NCBI RefSeq assembly: GCF_001652265.1
Contig: NZ_LWBS01000327.1
Coordinates: 124,001 to 188,000, forward strand
From: Rhizobium leguminosarum
Lineage (GTDB): Bacteria > Pseudomonadota > Alphaproteobacteria > Rhizobiales > Rhizobiaceae
Reading direction: 5' to 3'
Length of the DNA: 64,000 nucleotides
Part shown: in pieces, positions 52,734 to 62,416 of the stretch
Layout of the letters: each line of letters opens with the position of its first letter
Numbering within the stretch: position 1 is the stretch's first letter
Notes under the pieces: generated by a model
The model's database searches: none
What the model was told of the DNA's origin: nothing
What the model saw: only the letters and a program-made list of their open reading frames with translations
Position numbers and translations under genes: made by a program

Positions 52734-53815
52734 TGGCTGATCTCCTGGTCGATCCTGATGGTCTGGCCATCTTCAAGTTTATGCACGCCTGCCACGACCA
52801 CCCTTTCTCCGGGGGCGATCCCTTCGCTGACGCGGACGGTGCCGCCATCTTCGACGTCGCCGTCGATCTTGACGCGGCGAAGCGATACTTTCCTGGCCGG
52901 CGCATCGACAATCCAGACGCTCGGGCCGTCGCTGCCGACAAGGATTGCGGAGGAAGGCAGCACGATCTGCGGATCGGCTGCAATGGTTGCCGAGGCTGAT
53001 ATGACGGAGCCCAGCCGGAAGGTGGCGGGGGGATCGCTCAGTGCGATCTTGGTCCTGCTCGTGCGGGTGGACGTCTCCGCCTCTGGTGCTATTTCACGCA
53101 CGACTCCCGACGTGCGGATGGTCGGATCGAGCTGCAGCGTCACCTCGAACGGCGCGCCGATCTTCAGTTTCTGGGCGGCGGCCTGGGGCACGTCCACCAC
53201 GGCATCGCGCTTGTCCGGCCGTGCGATGGTCACGACCGTCTGGCCGGCCGACACCACCTGTCCGACCTCGGCCGAGGTCGCCGTCACCACCCCGTCGAAT
53301 TCCGCCCGAAGCTGCGCGTAGCCGAGTTGCTCCGTGGCCTTGTCGAGATTGGCCTGCGCCTTGGCGACGGCGGCCGCGGCCGTCCGCCTTGCCTGTTCGG
53401 CCTCTTCGAGCGAGGCTTCGGTGCCTGAGCGCGACTCCAGCAACGCGCGCTGGCGCTGCTCTGTGGTCACCGCGTTCCTGAGCTGGGCGTCGCTGTTCTC
53501 CACGTCCGACTGCGCGTTGCGCACGGCAAGCTCCAGCGCCAGCGGATCGATGGCGGCAACGACATCATCCTTCTTGACGAGATCGCCGACATTGACGTTG
53601 CGGGCGATCGTCCGCCCGAGAATACGGAAGCCGAGTTCGGTCTCGATCGTCGGTTCGATCGTGCCGGTCAGGCTCAAGCTCGAAGACGACGTTGGCTTGA
53701 CTGTCATCGACAGCACGGGACGGGGGGCTTCCTCCTTCCTTTCCTCCTGCGGCGTGCAGGAGGAGATCAGGGCCGTACCCATCATCAGTGCGACAATCTT
53801 GGGACGAATAATCAC
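52730..53815 (-). CDS. RND efflux periplasmic adaptor subunit (lipoprotein), second copy
   Basis: A 361-residue membrane fusion protein. Lipobox ISSC in GTALISSC near residue 20 anchors it in the inner membrane. Domains in order: barrel-sandwich half (ETELGFRILGRTIARNVNVGDLVKKDDVVAAIDP), helical hairpin (about 90-165, coiled coil), second half (LRAEFDGVVTATSAEVGQVVSAGQ), beta-barrel and membrane-proximal domain. GTG 53815 overlaps the stop of the first adaptor gene. It links the RND pump to an outer-membrane channel, which is not encoded here. Confidence 0.9.
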   Translation of the reverse strand: MIIRPKIVALMMGTALISSCTPQEERKEEAPRPVLSMTVKPTSSSSLSLTGTIEPTIETELGFRILGRTIARNVNVGDLVKKDDVVAAIDPLALELAVRNAQSDVENSDAQLRNAVTTEQRQRALLESRSGTEASLEEAEQARRTAAAAVAKAQANLDKATEQLGYAQLRAEFDGVVTATSAEVGQVVSAGQTVVTIARPDKRDAVVDVPQAAAQKLKIGAPFEVTLQLDPTIRTSGVVREIAPEAETSTRTSRTKIALSDPPATFRLGSVISASATIAADPQIVLPSSAILVGSDGPSVWIVDAPARKVSLRRVKIDGDVEDGGTVRVSEGIAPGERVVVAGVHKLEDGQTIRIDQEISQ

Positions 53816-54885
53816 TTGGAAGCTTCCTTGACATAAGACACGATTTCACCCGGCCTGAGGAACTTGGTTCCGTCGGCCACCACGACCTCTCCTTCCGACA
53901 CGCCTGACTTGACGATGAAGCTGCCGGTCTCGTAGCCGGAGACATCCACCGCCCTTGCCGAAACCGCAGATGATGCGGGATCGACAATCCAGACGGCCGG
54001 CTTGCCGTCCTTGGATGTCATGGCGGACCAGGGAAGCTGGATGACGTCCTGCGAGACATAATTGAATCTTCCGACGACGGGAGCGCCGAGAGGGATCGCA
54101 GCGTCGCTCGATATCGCGACCTTGACCTTGATGGTTCCGGTGGAAGAATCGATCGTCGGCGAAATCTCGCGAACCTTCGCCGCGATCTTCTGCGAGGGGT
54201 TCGACAGAAGGGCAACGGTCCCGTCGCCGTCGATCGGGCGCAGGAACGCGCTCTCGACCACTTCAAAGACGGCATCCCGGTCGCCGTCATGGGCAAGCGT
54301 GAAAACGACCTGGGCGGCCTGCGCCACCTGCCCGACCTCGGCATTGCGGGCGGTAATCATTCCGTCGGCGTCCGCCTTCAGCTCTGTGTAGGACAGAGTA
54401 TCCTGAGCGGTTTCCAACAGCGCCTGCGCCGACTTCGTCGATGCCTGCGCGGTCAGAAGCGCCTCCTGCGCCTGGTCGAGTGCCGCGCGCGTCGTCACCT
54501 GCGTTCGAAACAGGCTCTGCTGGCGGTCGTATGCGAGCTGCGCCTGGGTTTGCTGCGCCTCAGCCGACTGAAGATTGGCAGCCGCCACATCCAGCTCGGC
54601 CTTCTGCTCTTCCGGATCGATCCGCGCGAGGAGCTGCCCTGCCTTCACGGACTGTCCGACTTCCACCAGCCGCTCGATGATCTTGCCGCTGACGCGGAAG
54701 GACAGATCGGTCTGGACACGGGCGCGGACTTCGCCGGTGACCGCGCCACCTTGGACCACCGGCTCAGGCTTGGCGACGACGACGCCGACCTGCCGTGCGG
54801 TTGGCTCAGTCGGCCCGCGCTCATCGCTGCATGATCCGAGCCCGATGGCGCATGCGATCGCTGTGGCGACCATAATGGTTCTCAT
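53812..54885 (-). CDS. RND efflux periplasmic adaptor subunit (lipoprotein), first copy
   Basis: A 357-residue adaptor with lipobox LGSC (residues about 14-17). Same domain order as its neighbour: RVQTDLSFRVSGKIIERLVEVGQSVKAGQLLARIDP, a helical hairpin (about 85-155), then LKADADGMITARNAEVGQVAQAAQ. It is only distantly similar to the next gene, so the two may form a mixed adaptor ring, as TriA and TriB do. ATG 54885 has AGAGG upstream; the frame to 54981 would overlap the tetR promoter. It is first in the efflux operon and divergent from the TetR gene. Confidence 0.9.
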   Translation of the reverse strand: MRTIMVATAIACAIGLGSCSDERGPTEPTARQVGVVVAKPEPVVQGGAVTGEVRARVQTDLSFRVSGKIIERLVEVGQSVKAGQLLARIDPEEQKAELDVAAANLQSAEAQQTQAQLAYDRQQSLFRTQVTTRAALDQAQEALLTAQASTKSAQALLETAQDTLSYTELKADADGMITARNAEVGQVAQAAQVVFTLAHDGDRDAVFEVVESAFLRPIDGDGTVALLSNPSQKIAAKVREISPTIDSSTGTIKVKVAISSDAAIPLGAPVVGRFNYVSQDVIQLPWSAMTSKDGKPAVWIVDPASSAVSARAVDVSGYETGSFIVKSGVSEGEVVVADGTKFLRPGEIVSYVKEASK

Positions 54886-54922
54886 AGTTGACCTCTTGCT
54901 CTCAACGGCAGCTGCTATATAA

Positions 54923-54942
54923 TTGACTGACGCATTAGTCAA
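54923..54942. promoter_or_regulatory. Candidate TetR operator in the divergent promoter
   Basis: TTGACT and AGTCAA are perfect 6-bp arms with 8 bases between (TTGACTGACGCATTAGTCAA). It is between the efflux operon start (54885) and the TetR start (54996), next to a TATATAAT sequence, so the repressor could block both directions. Confidence 0.6.
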
Positions 54943-54995
54943 TGAAACTTTGCGCCGCAGGGACGAGGGCGTGCGCAACAAGGGACGCGGGGCAA

Positions 54996-55625
54996 ATGGC
55001 AGCTCAGAAGAAGATCACGCGCGCGGAACAGAAAGCGCTGCGGCCCATCCAGATCCTGGATGCCGCCTTCGAGGAATTCGTGAGAAGCGGTTTCACCGGC
55101 ACGCGCGTCGAAGACATCGCCGAAAGGGTCGGCGTCACCAAGGGTACGGTGTATGTCTACTTCGAGACCAAGGAAAAGCTTTTCGAAGCCATGATCCACC
55201 ACTTCTCCGTTCCTTTTCAGGAGCTGCTGGGCATCACCGAGAGCCTCAGTGGCAGCGCAACCGACCGGCTGATTTCCATTCTCGGCCTGCTCTACGAACA
55301 AATCGCCGAGGATCGTACGACCCGCGAGCTGACGCGCCTCGTCATTGCGGAAGGACACCGGTTCCCAGACCTAATCGACCGCCACCACGATCAGTTCATC
55401 GAGCCGATCATCGCCAAGGTCGACGCTCTCATTCTGGAGGGTGTGGCGTCGGGGGAGTTTCGCGAAATTCCGGTTGAGTTCTCCGACATCGTGGTCGCGC
55501 CAATCCTGACGACGACAGTTCTGCGGCTGATATTCGACGACCGCCGCGTGCCCACTCCCAATAAGGAGGCCTTCCTGCGGGCCTATTTCGATCTGCTGCT
55601 CAACGGCCTGCTTGCCAAGAACTGA
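54996..55625 (+). CDS. TetR-family transcriptional regulator
   Basis: A 209-residue regulator. The N-terminal helix-turn-helix reads ILDAAFEEFVRSGFTGTRVEDIAERVGVTKGTVYVYFETKEKLFEAM, and the rest is helical (ligand domain, AcrR-like C-terminal part). It is divergent from the RND operon with a palindrome between, so it is very likely the pump's repressor. ATG 54996 is chosen because the conserved part begins soon after; the frame is open from 54942, which would overlap the operator. Confidence 0.9.
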   Translation: MAAQKKITRAEQKALRPIQILDAAFEEFVRSGFTGTRVEDIAERVGVTKGTVYVYFETKEKLFEAMIHHFSVPFQELLGITESLSGSATDRLISILGLLYEQIAEDRTTRELTRLVIAEGHRFPDLIDRHHDQFIEPIIAKVDALILEGVASGEFREIPVEFSDIVVAPILTTTVLRLIFDDRRVPTPNKEAFLRAYFDLLLNGLLAKN

Positions 55626-55697
55626 TCGCCGAATGACGAAAAATACCGCGCCAGGCACGTAGCTTTTGTCAACTTTTTATGTAAAAACATCGCGTTA

Positions 55698-55719
55698 GCC
55701 GTACCTTCGAAGGTACGGC
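55698..55719. promoter_or_regulatory. Perfect 22-bp palindrome before a LacI-family gene
   Basis: GCCGTACCTTCGAAGGTACGGC is its own reverse complement, with a central CG as in LacI-family operators. It is 20 bases upstream of the GTG start of the next gene. Autorepression is the simplest reading; it could also fold as an RNA hairpin near the start codon. Confidence 0.6.
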
Positions 55720-55739
55720 CTCAATTCGCGACGGAAAAA

Positions 55740-56798
55740 GTGGAACGCAAAGTCAATCTCAAGGATGTCGCGCGCGATGCTGACGTATCGCTGAGCACGG
55801 CCTCGCACGCGCTGAACGGAACCGCGCCGCTGACGATCGAGGTGCGCGAGAGGGTTCTGGATTCGGCAAAACGCCTGGGTTACCTCGACCGCCGGAGGAA
55901 GAAGGCGACGATCGCGACCTTGCGCGTCGTGCTTCTCGCCATTCCCGACGATGCCGCGCCGGAGAGCGACCTCAACCTGGTGAGCTGGACGATCCTCAAC
56001 GGCCTTCGCAGGGAGTGCGAGCGCCGCGGCATCAGGATCGTACCCTTCGTCAGCACCGGCCGGCGTATCGACGGCGCCCAGGTCAGGCAGATCGCGCTGT
56101 CGGAGCGCGCCGACGGCATCGTGGTCCTGAATGACGATCAGCCGGAACTGATCCGTAGCCTCGCCTCCCCTGATATGCCCGTCGTCATCGTCAACGGCGA
56201 AGACCCGGCCATGCTGGTCGATACGGTCACGCCCGAAAACCGTTTTGGGGCAAGGCTCGGCATCGAGCACCTGCTGGCACTCGGGCATCGCCGCATCCTG
56301 CACCTGACCTGGAAGGGCCGCACGACGATCCAGCGCCGATATGACGGCTTTTCCGATGCCTATTTCGCCGCGCGCCTTCCGGTGCCTGACGATATGATCG
56401 TCGAGGCAGAGGGCTATGAGCCCCGGCACGGCGAGGCTGCGATCAACGCACTGCTCGACCGCGATGCCACGATTAAAGGGGCGACCGCCGTCTTCTGCGC
56501 TGCCGACAATCTGGCGCTCGGCTGCCTGAAGGCATTGGCCGATCGCGACATCCGCGTGCCCGAAGCGATATCAGTCCTCGGATTCGACGACATCGTTCCC
56601 GGCGAGTTCAGCCGCCCGCCGCTGTCGACGATCAGCGTTCCCACAGACAGGCTCGGCGCGGCCGCTTTGGCGCTCATCGAACAGCGGCTGATTGCCAACG
56701 ATCCGCAGCGGCCGGCCCATCGCCTGGAACTCGGATGCCATCTCGTCCTGCGCGGCAGCGTCGCACCGCCGCGCGAGAATGCAACGCATCGAGCCTGA
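55740..56798 (+). CDS. LacI-family transcriptional regulator
   Basis: A 352-residue regulator with helix-turn-helix VNLKDVARDADVSLSTASHALNGTAPL, hinge region RLGYLDRRRKKATIATL and a sugar-binding-type sensor domain ending LGCHLVLRGSV. GTG 55740 puts the helix-turn-helix at the usual place. No sugar transport or catabolic genes flank it; the sugar ABC operon at the right end of the window is 5.7 kb away. The palindrome just upstream is its likely operator. Confidence 0.9.
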   Translation: MERKVNLKDVARDADVSLSTASHALNGTAPLTIEVRERVLDSAKRLGYLDRRRKKATIATLRVVLLAIPDDAAPESDLNLVSWTILNGLRRECERRGIRIVPFVSTGRRIDGAQVRQIALSERADGIVVLNDDQPELIRSLASPDMPVVIVNGEDPAMLVDTVTPENRFGARLGIEHLLALGHRRILHLTWKGRTTIQRRYDGFSDAYFAARLPVPDDMIVEAEGYEPRHGEAAINALLDRDATIKGATAVFCAADNLALGCLKALADRDIRVPEAISVLGFDDIVPGEFSRPPLSTISVPTDRLGAAALALIEQRLIANDPQRPAHRLELGCHLVLRGSVAPPRENATHRA

Positions 56799-56824
56799 TC
56801 GATGCGTTGCCTTCGGAGAGCACG

Positions 56825-57436
56825 ATGACCAAAATCCTTCCTGCAGCCCTATCGATCTCATTGTGTATCATGATCGATGCTTCGATAGCCGTTGCGTCCG
56901 ACGCTAAAGAAACCTTGCAAATTCCCAAGATCTTTAGTGCAGTGAAGCTTCAAAACTGCAACCGGTACGATGGTAAAGAACGTCGCGCTTGCGAGGCGAC
57001 CACACTCAGGCTTGGATACTTTAGCTGGGGTCTTTTGTTCGCAGTTCGAGGCTTCGATCTAACTCCGAGAATCCTGCGCGGCGACCTGAAAGCGTTCCGC
57101 GAGTTTGTGAAAGACGATCCCGTTTATTCAAGCCAAGCATCGGCGGTAGAGGCATTCTTGAGAAAACCCTTCGAAATATGCGCCTCTGACGGCTGCGGAA
57201 AATACCTGGGCCTATCAGAACGGGAACTAGAGGCTAAGTCGGCGGAGTTCAACGAGAGTCGACGGTCGATGATTTGTCTTCTCAAACGAGACCGGTCGAA
57301 AGACAAGGCGGGCGGCGCGCTCCACGATCGGACATTGCTCACCGATGTCTGGCAAATGCAGCGCGGCCTGATCCCATCCTGTGCGCCGGTATCGACTGCT
57401 GTTGAAGAAATTATTAGGCGCGCCTTCCGTAGTTAG
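56825..57436 (+). CDS. Hypothetical secreted protein (203 aa)
   Basis: ATG 56825 has GGAG 6 bases upstream and opens a signal peptide (MTKILPAALSISLCIMIDAS, cleaved near IAVAS). The mature part is basic and has six or more Cys (for example QNCNRY, RRACEA, FEICASDGCGKY, MICLL), which suggests disulfides in the periplasm. No family recognised. Codon use is less GC-biased than in its neighbours, a hint of transfer. It is 23 bp after the LacI-family gene's stop codon and convergent with the AraC-family gene; stop codons are adjacent. Confidence 0.65.
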   Translation: MTKILPAALSISLCIMIDASIAVASDAKETLQIPKIFSAVKLQNCNRYDGKERRACEATTLRLGYFSWGLLFAVRGFDLTPRILRGDLKAFREFVKDDPVYSSQASAVEAFLRKPFEICASDGCGKYLGLSERELEAKSAEFNESRRSMICLLKRDRSKDKAGGALHDRTLLTDVWQMQRGLIPSCAPVSTAVEEIIRRAFRS

Positions 57437-58459
57437 CTAGCGCAAGCGCTCGGCCTGCAAGCGCGTATCGCGCGGGCTTTCTCCAAAGGTGCTGCGGTAG
57501 ACAATGGAAAATCTGCCCGCATGAGAAAAACCCCATATGGCGCAGATTTCCCGGACGGATCGCTGATTCATCGGATCCCGCAATTGGTCGCGGGCTGCCT
57601 GCAGCCTGATCGTGCGCAAGTAACTGCCCGGTGAAGTTCCCCTGAAGGCCTTGAAGCCCGTTTGCAGCGCACGAAGTGAAACACCGACGTCATCCGCAAT
57701 CATCGTCATGGTGAGGGGCTCTGCGATATTGGCGTGCATATAGTCGATAGCACGTCGGACATGCCAAGGCGCGACCAACGATACTTTGTTTTTTTCCAGA
57801 TAGCCGGAAAAACGGTGAGAGCCAAATCGGATCACGAGATTTGCAAGCGTTTCGCTCATTCCTGCCATAGCAAGCGGTGAAGACAGAAGCGGACCGTCAT
57901 TGAGCATGCCCTGCACGATCGTCTGCGCCAGGCTGCCGATAAGCTGGCCCGATGGTGTTGCGAGATCCAGAACGGGTTCTAGGTCAAGCGAATCGAGGAT
58001 CGGCGTTTCCACCAGTGAAACGAGCATTCGTCTCACAATTTTCCAGTCCAGGAACAGCGCATCCGAGCGGTGCGGGCCGCCTTGGACGAAACGATCACCT
58101 GCCTGATGGTTGTTGGCCATGAGAAGATGACCCGCCTCACTTTCAACCACCCTTTTTCCAATGGACAGTCGAAAGGATCCGGTGCGCGGGATGTAAAACG
58201 CGAGGTGTTGCGGCGTCTCCTCGAGCGTTCGAATCGTCCAGGAACTTTGATAAACCGAATGAAGCGCCGTAAATGGCCCGCTTGTTCTCAGGTCCGCTGC
58301 CCAAGCAAAAGCCCGATCTTTGCTCAGCGGCTCGGCGCTAAAGGCTCCATAGCCTGCCGAATAGGCTTGCACCATCGACTCGAAGTCCCTGCCTTCATGC
58401 GTCGGCGCAAACCCGTATGTCTCACGCTCATGAGCGCGCGCCGTATTCTCGGATCTCAA
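57437..58459 (-). CDS. AraC-family transcriptional regulator
   Basis: A 340-residue regulator. The N-terminal 220 residues form an AraC-binding-domain-like sensor (cupin-type; LAFYIPRTGSFRLSIGKRVVESEAGHLLMANN). The C-terminal double helix-turn-helix reads AIDYMHANIAEPLTMTMIADDVGVSLRALQTGFKAFRGTSPGSYLRTIRL and VREICAIWGFSHAGRFSIVYRSTFGESP. TTG 58459 has GAGGGG at good spacing, so I choose it. It is divergent from the ROK-family gene. Confidence 0.88.
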   Translation of the reverse strand: MRSENTARAHERETYGFAPTHEGRDFESMVQAYSAGYGAFSAEPLSKDRAFAWAADLRTSGPFTALHSVYQSSWTIRTLEETPQHLAFYIPRTGSFRLSIGKRVVESEAGHLLMANNHQAGDRFVQGGPHRSDALFLDWKIVRRMLVSLVETPILDSLDLEPVLDLATPSGQLIGSLAQTIVQGMLNDGPLLSSPLAMAGMSETLANLVIRFGSHRFSGYLEKNKVSLVAPWHVRRAIDYMHANIAEPLTMTMIADDVGVSLRALQTGFKAFRGTSPGSYLRTIRLQAARDQLRDPMNQRSVREICAIWGFSHAGRFSIVYRSTFGESPRDTRLQAERLR

Positions 58460-58587
58460 CGATATCCCCTCTGCCTTCGTGAATTGTGATCCCGGCTGGC
58501 TTGGCCAATCTCAATGGAGTAAGCAGGGCCGGCAAACCGGGGCTCGAATTCCTTGTTTGACAGAAGCAAAACGCCCTCCCAATCTGG

Positions 58588-58606
58588 TTCACACTCACAG
58601 TGTAAA
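58588..58606. promoter_or_regulatory. Inverted repeat between the araC-type and ROK genes
   Basis: ACACT-CAC-AGTGT (58591-58603) with outer TT/AA bases. It lies 20 bases before the ROK start codon, a plausible operator for the ROK or AraC-type regulator. Confidence 0.5.
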
Positions 58607-58622
58607 TCAAACCGAACCCAAA

Positions 58623-59774
58623 ATGAAGTATGAACCGCTAGACCACATCGCCGCACATTTTTTGCGAGACACCCAAGCTGTGCGCGTCGCTTCCCGCAAC
58701 GAACGCGACCTGCTGCGGCTGATCTGGAAGTCTCCGGGCATTGAGCGCTCCGACCTAACCGAGCCGCTCGATCTCACCCAGCAATCGTTGCACAGGATCG
58801 TCGCGCGGCTTCATGAGCGAGGAATGATCGTCTTTTCCCATTCGGAAACCCGGCGGCCCGGGCCCTCCAGCCCTGGCCTTACTCTTTGCAGAGACTGGTG
58901 TCTGACGCTCGGCATCGCCGTGAACGTCGGTTCGATCGGCCTCTGCCTCATGGGTTTCGGAGAACCTTTGGACCACATGGAAATTCCGCAGGAGGGATCG
59001 TCGCTCGCCGCGGAGATGGAGCGGATCGAAGCGGCGGTCGAAGAGCTCCTTGCCCGGCGAGGAGCCGAGCGGCGCGACGTCCTCGGCATCGGTCTGGCAG
59101 TCTCTGGCCACCATATGCTGGACACGGCCTTCAACTGTCCTCTGCCGCTCGCTCATTGGTCATTGATCGATTTGGCGCCTTTGCTCGGAGAGCAGCTCGG
59201 CCTACCGGTCTGGGCAGACAATGTCACCAGGACCGCCGCCTTGGCGGAAGCAATTTTCGGTGTCGGCCGCGACGTCGCTGATTTCGCCTATATCGCCCAC
59301 CTTCACGGATACGGGGGCGGCCTCGTTTCCGGAGGCATGCCGTTTCGCGGCAGTTTCGGAAATGCCGGCGAATATTCCGTTCTCTTCGGGCGTGAGGAAT
59401 ACGAAGATCGCCCTGCACTCAGCCTCTTGCTTCAACACCTTCATGCCAAGGGACGCTCGAACTTGACCCTCAGGGACCTGAAGAACGAAAACCTGGTGGA
59501 TTGGGATGGCGTTGCGGAGTGGGTCGACCGCGTCGCGCCGGCCCACAACAAAGCCATCAATGCGATCTGCGCAGTATTCGACCCGGCCTTGATCGTCCTT
59601 GGCGGCGAGCTTCCGCATTCACTCGCGAGAATGCTTATCGAGCGGACTGAATTCAATAATCTGCCTCGGCATGGTGCATTACGGGACGTCCCAAGCCTTG
59701 CCGTGGCACAGATCATCGATGCCCCCGGTGCAATCGGCGCGGCCCTGATCCCGCTCTTCGAAACCGTTTTGTGA
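58623..59774 (+). CDS. ROK-family transcriptional regulator (kinase-inactive)
   Basis: A 383-residue regulator. The N-terminal winged helix (RNERDLLRLIWKSPGIERSDLTEPLDLTQQSLHRIVARLHERG, about 22-64) precedes a ROK sugar-binding domain. The ENDAN-type catalytic motif reads WADNVTRTAALAE, with Val where the catalytic Asp should be. The zinc motif CxCGxxGCxE is missing (after FGNAGEYSVLFGREEY). So it is a sensor and not a sugar kinase. ATG 58623 is chosen by the conserved start; the frame is open to 58479. It is divergent from the AraC-type gene. Its targets may be the inverted repeat just upstream or a sugar operon elsewhere. Confidence 0.88.
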   Translation: MKYEPLDHIAAHFLRDTQAVRVASRNERDLLRLIWKSPGIERSDLTEPLDLTQQSLHRIVARLHERGMIVFSHSETRRPGPSSPGLTLCRDWCLTLGIAVNVGSIGLCLMGFGEPLDHMEIPQEGSSLAAEMERIEAAVEELLARRGAERRDVLGIGLAVSGHHMLDTAFNCPLPLAHWSLIDLAPLLGEQLGLPVWADNVTRTAALAEAIFGVGRDVADFAYIAHLHGYGGGLVSGGMPFRGSFGNAGEYSVLFGREEYEDRPALSLLLQHLHAKGRSNLTLRDLKNENLVDWDGVAEWVDRVAPAHNKAINAICAVFDPALIVLGGELPHSLARMLIERTEFNNLPRHGALRDVPSLAVAQIIDAPGAIGAALIPLFETVL

Positions 59775-59885
59775 TACAGCGAATTCCCGGACTCAAAAAA
59801 GCCTGTACGCCGCTTCATGAACGACTTCCGGTCGCTTGGCTGACATGCCGAGATATAGGGCCGGTGAAGGTGGCCATAAATAAAC

Positions 59886-59919
59886 CGAGCGGCTCAGGCG
59901 ATCGGGGCTGAACCGCTCG
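59886..59919. terminator. Hairpin between the convergent ROK and chemoreceptor genes
   Basis: CGAGCGGCTCAG and CTGAACCGCTCG pair over 12 bp with one G-U/A-C position and a 10-base loop. Placed between two convergent genes (stop codons at 59774 and 59965), it could stop transcription from both sides. Confidence 0.55.
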
Positions 59920-59964
59920 TGTGCGAAGCGGGAAGGCCGACCCTCCCCGCTGCATGATCGTGTC

Positions 59965-61887
59965 TCAGAATTCGGCCCATTCTTCCTGCTTCGGAGCCGT
60001 ATTGCCGTGCGCGAGGGGGCGGCCGCGGCTGGGGCTGGGGCTGCGCACAGGCGTCGCCATGGCCGTGGCGGTCCTGCGGAGGGCCGCGGCCTGGGATGCG
60101 TCGCTGCCGCCAAGCTGGAAGCCGGTGATGAGATCCCGCAGCTTGATCGCCTCCTGCGCCAGACTGGACGCTGCGGCGGTCGATTGTTCCACCATGGCCG
60201 CGTTTTGCTGAGTCGTCTGATCCATCGAATTGACCGCCGTGTTGATCTCGGCAAGCCCCGTCGACTGCTCTTTCGCCGAGACTGCTATAGCGTTCATGTG
60301 ATTATTGATCTGGCCGATGAAGCCGCCGATGACGTTGAGCGCCTCGCCGGTGTCACGCACCAGCTTCACCCCGCTTTCCACTTCGGCCGTCGAGGTCTGG
60401 ATCAGCCCTTTGATCTCCTTTGCCGCCTGTGCCGAGCGCTGGGCAAGTTCGCGGACTTCCTGTGCGACCACTGCAAAGCCCTTGCCAGCTTCGCCGGCGC
60501 GCGCCGCTTCGACGCCTGCGTTGAGCGCCAGAAGATTGGTCTGGAAGGCAATCTCATCGATAACGCCAATGATGTTGGAAATCTGCTGCGAGCTTTCCTC
60601 GATCCGCCGCATCGCCTCCTCTGCATGGGAAACCACCTCCGCAGATTTCCGCGCGCTCTCATTGGTCTGGGTCGCGACAGTGCGGGCTTCTTCTGTCAAC
60701 TTCGTCGACGACCCAACATTGGCGACGATCTCATCGAGGGCGGCAGCAGTTTCCTCGAGCGATGCGGCCTGCTGCTCGGTCCGCCTGGAGAGATCCTGTG
60801 CTCCGGCCGAGATCTCGTGCGTGCCATTGTTCATCGCCCGGATACTTTCGGCGATCGTCGAGAGCGCTGCGCCGAGCTGGCGGATCGACTGGTTGAAGTC
60901 CTGACGCAGCGGTTCGAAATTCGGCGCGAAAGCCTCGCTGATCTGGAAGGCCAGATCGCCGGCGGCAAGCCGCTTAAGACCGGAGGCGAGATTGTCGGTG
61001 GCAAAGCGCAATTGTTCGGCCTCGTGCTCGGCGCGGCGTTGGACTTCGGCTCGCTCCACCTCCTGGTGGGCGCGGGAGGCGGTGGCCTCAACTTCGAGGC
61101 GCGCATTTGCGACGGCGTTCTGGCGAAATACCTCGACGGCCTCAGCCATCGCGCCGATCTCGTCCTGACGGCCGGCGAACGGTACGGCGGTTACTGTATC
61201 GCCGGAGGCGAGATTGCGCATCGCACCGGTGATCCGGGTGATGGGGTTGGCGATCCCTAACAGCGCAAAAGCGATGACGCCCCCTCCGGCGAGGACTGCA
61301 ACCGCACAGAGGATGGTGATGAGTTGCAGAGCATTGTTCAGGAGTTGTTGGATTTCGGCGCCGGCGGTGCCGGCGCCGGCCGATTCGAGCATAGCCATAC
61401 CGGTCACGGTCTGCTTGATTTCAGTAGCAACCGGAACCAGGTTCGTCGCCATGATCTTCTTGGCGTCTTCACTATTGTCCGCGGCCAGCACCTTCTTGCC
61501 TACTGCCTCGTAGGTCGTGGCATTCTCGCGGATCTTTGTGAGCAGCTTCTTCCGCTCACCCGTTTCGCTTGAATCGACCAGTTCGGCATAAGAATCAACC
61601 GCTCTGGTGAATGCTGCTACACTATCCGAGACTCCCTTGGCTGCTTTTGCCTTTTCATCGTCACCCGATGCCATCGCATAGGTGCGATAGGCAAGCCTCC
61701 AGTCCCCGAAGACAATCGAAATCTGCTTCGAGCGATCCACGCCCGGCATCCAGTTTCCAACGATCGCGTTGCTTTTGGCGTGGATGTGGGAAAGGGAACT
61801 GATGGAAACCCAGCAGATGATGGTGGTCGCGGCAATCATGCCGGCGATCGAACCTGTCAATGACAATTTTATACTCGGCCGTTTCAT
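59965..61887 (-). CDS. Methyl-accepting chemotaxis protein
   Basis: A 640-residue chemoreceptor. Membrane segments lie at about 10-34 and 187-211, with a four-helix-bundle-type ligand domain between ([22 protein letters not shown]). HAMP domain about 212-265, a second HAMP-like part about 300-345, then the signalling domain with the CheA/CheW-binding tip [41 protein letters not shown]. The last residues EEWAEF are a CheR/CheB-tethering pentapeptide of the WxxF type, so it is a high-abundance-type receptor. No che genes are in the window. The ligand is unknown. Confidence 0.93.
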   Translation of the reverse strand: MKRPSIKLSLTGSIAGMIAATTIICWVSISSLSHIHAKSNAIVGNWMPGVDRSKQISIVFGDWRLAYRTYAMASGDDEKAKAAKGVSDSVAAFTRAVDSYAELVDSSETGERKKLLTKIRENATTYEAVGKKVLAADNSEDAKKIMATNLVPVATEIKQTVTGMAMLESAGAGTAGAEIQQLLNNALQLITILCAVAVLAGGGVIAFALLGIANPITRITGAMRNLASGDTVTAVPFAGRQDEIGAMAEAVEVFRQNAVANARLEVEATASRAHQEVERAEVQRRAEHEAEQLRFATDNLASGLKRLAAGDLAFQISEAFAPNFEPLRQDFNQSIRQLGAALSTIAESIRAMNNGTHEISAGAQDLSRRTEQQAASLEETAAALDEIVANVGSSTKLTEEARTVATQTNESARKSAEVVSHAEEAMRRIEESSQQISNIIGVIDEIAFQTNLLALNAGVEAARAGEAGKGFAVVAQEVRELAQRSAQAAKEIKGLIQTSTAEVESGVKLVRDTGEALNVIGGFIGQINNHMNAIAVSAKEQSTGLAEINTAVNSMDQTTQQNAAMVEQSTAAASSLAQEAIKLRDLITGFQLGGSDASQAAALRRTATAMATPVRSPSPSRGRPLAHGNTAPKQEEWAEF

Positions 61888-62365
61888 TCCAGTACCTCAT
61901 CTTGGTGGCGACTGAGATCGCCGTTTACGACTGTGTGCGGCAACTGCTTCGGGCGTTTCCGCCGCATATGAGGGCTTGCTCGTGCCGCTTGCGTCCGCGT
62001 CGAGGAACGCGCAGTAGCTATCGTCGATCGATCACAGCTTCGATTGACCTGGTCGAAAACGTATATCTATCGTACATAGCAATATATCCGTAAATTCGTG
62101 ATATATCACAACCAAGTTCTCCGGCATTATTGATACAAACAGCTCACGATTCCCGACATCATGGGGTCAATACTTATTGCATCCGGGGAATGACAGAAAT
62201 ATTTTCGACCCTCATGGCCGTATTTATTGTTATGCTGCCTACCGCTAAAAATCGCATAGTGAAATTAAGATGGCGTAAACGATACGGCAGCGCCGAGCGG
62301 CGCTCATAAATCTGCACGATCTGGATTATGCCGAGTTCGTATAGCCGCGGTATCTCGCTCCCTGC

Positions 62366-62388
62366 ATCTGCGCATGAAATGCGCAGAT
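62366..62388. repeat. Perfect inverted repeat (10-bp arms, 3-base loop)
   Basis: ATCTGCGCAT-GAA-ATGCGCAGAT. It lies about 150 bp beyond the end of the sugar ABC operon. Either a terminator stem or a protein-binding palindrome. Confidence 0.55.
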
Positions 62389-62416
62389 TTGAGCTGCATG
62401 AACCAGATAAAAGCTT

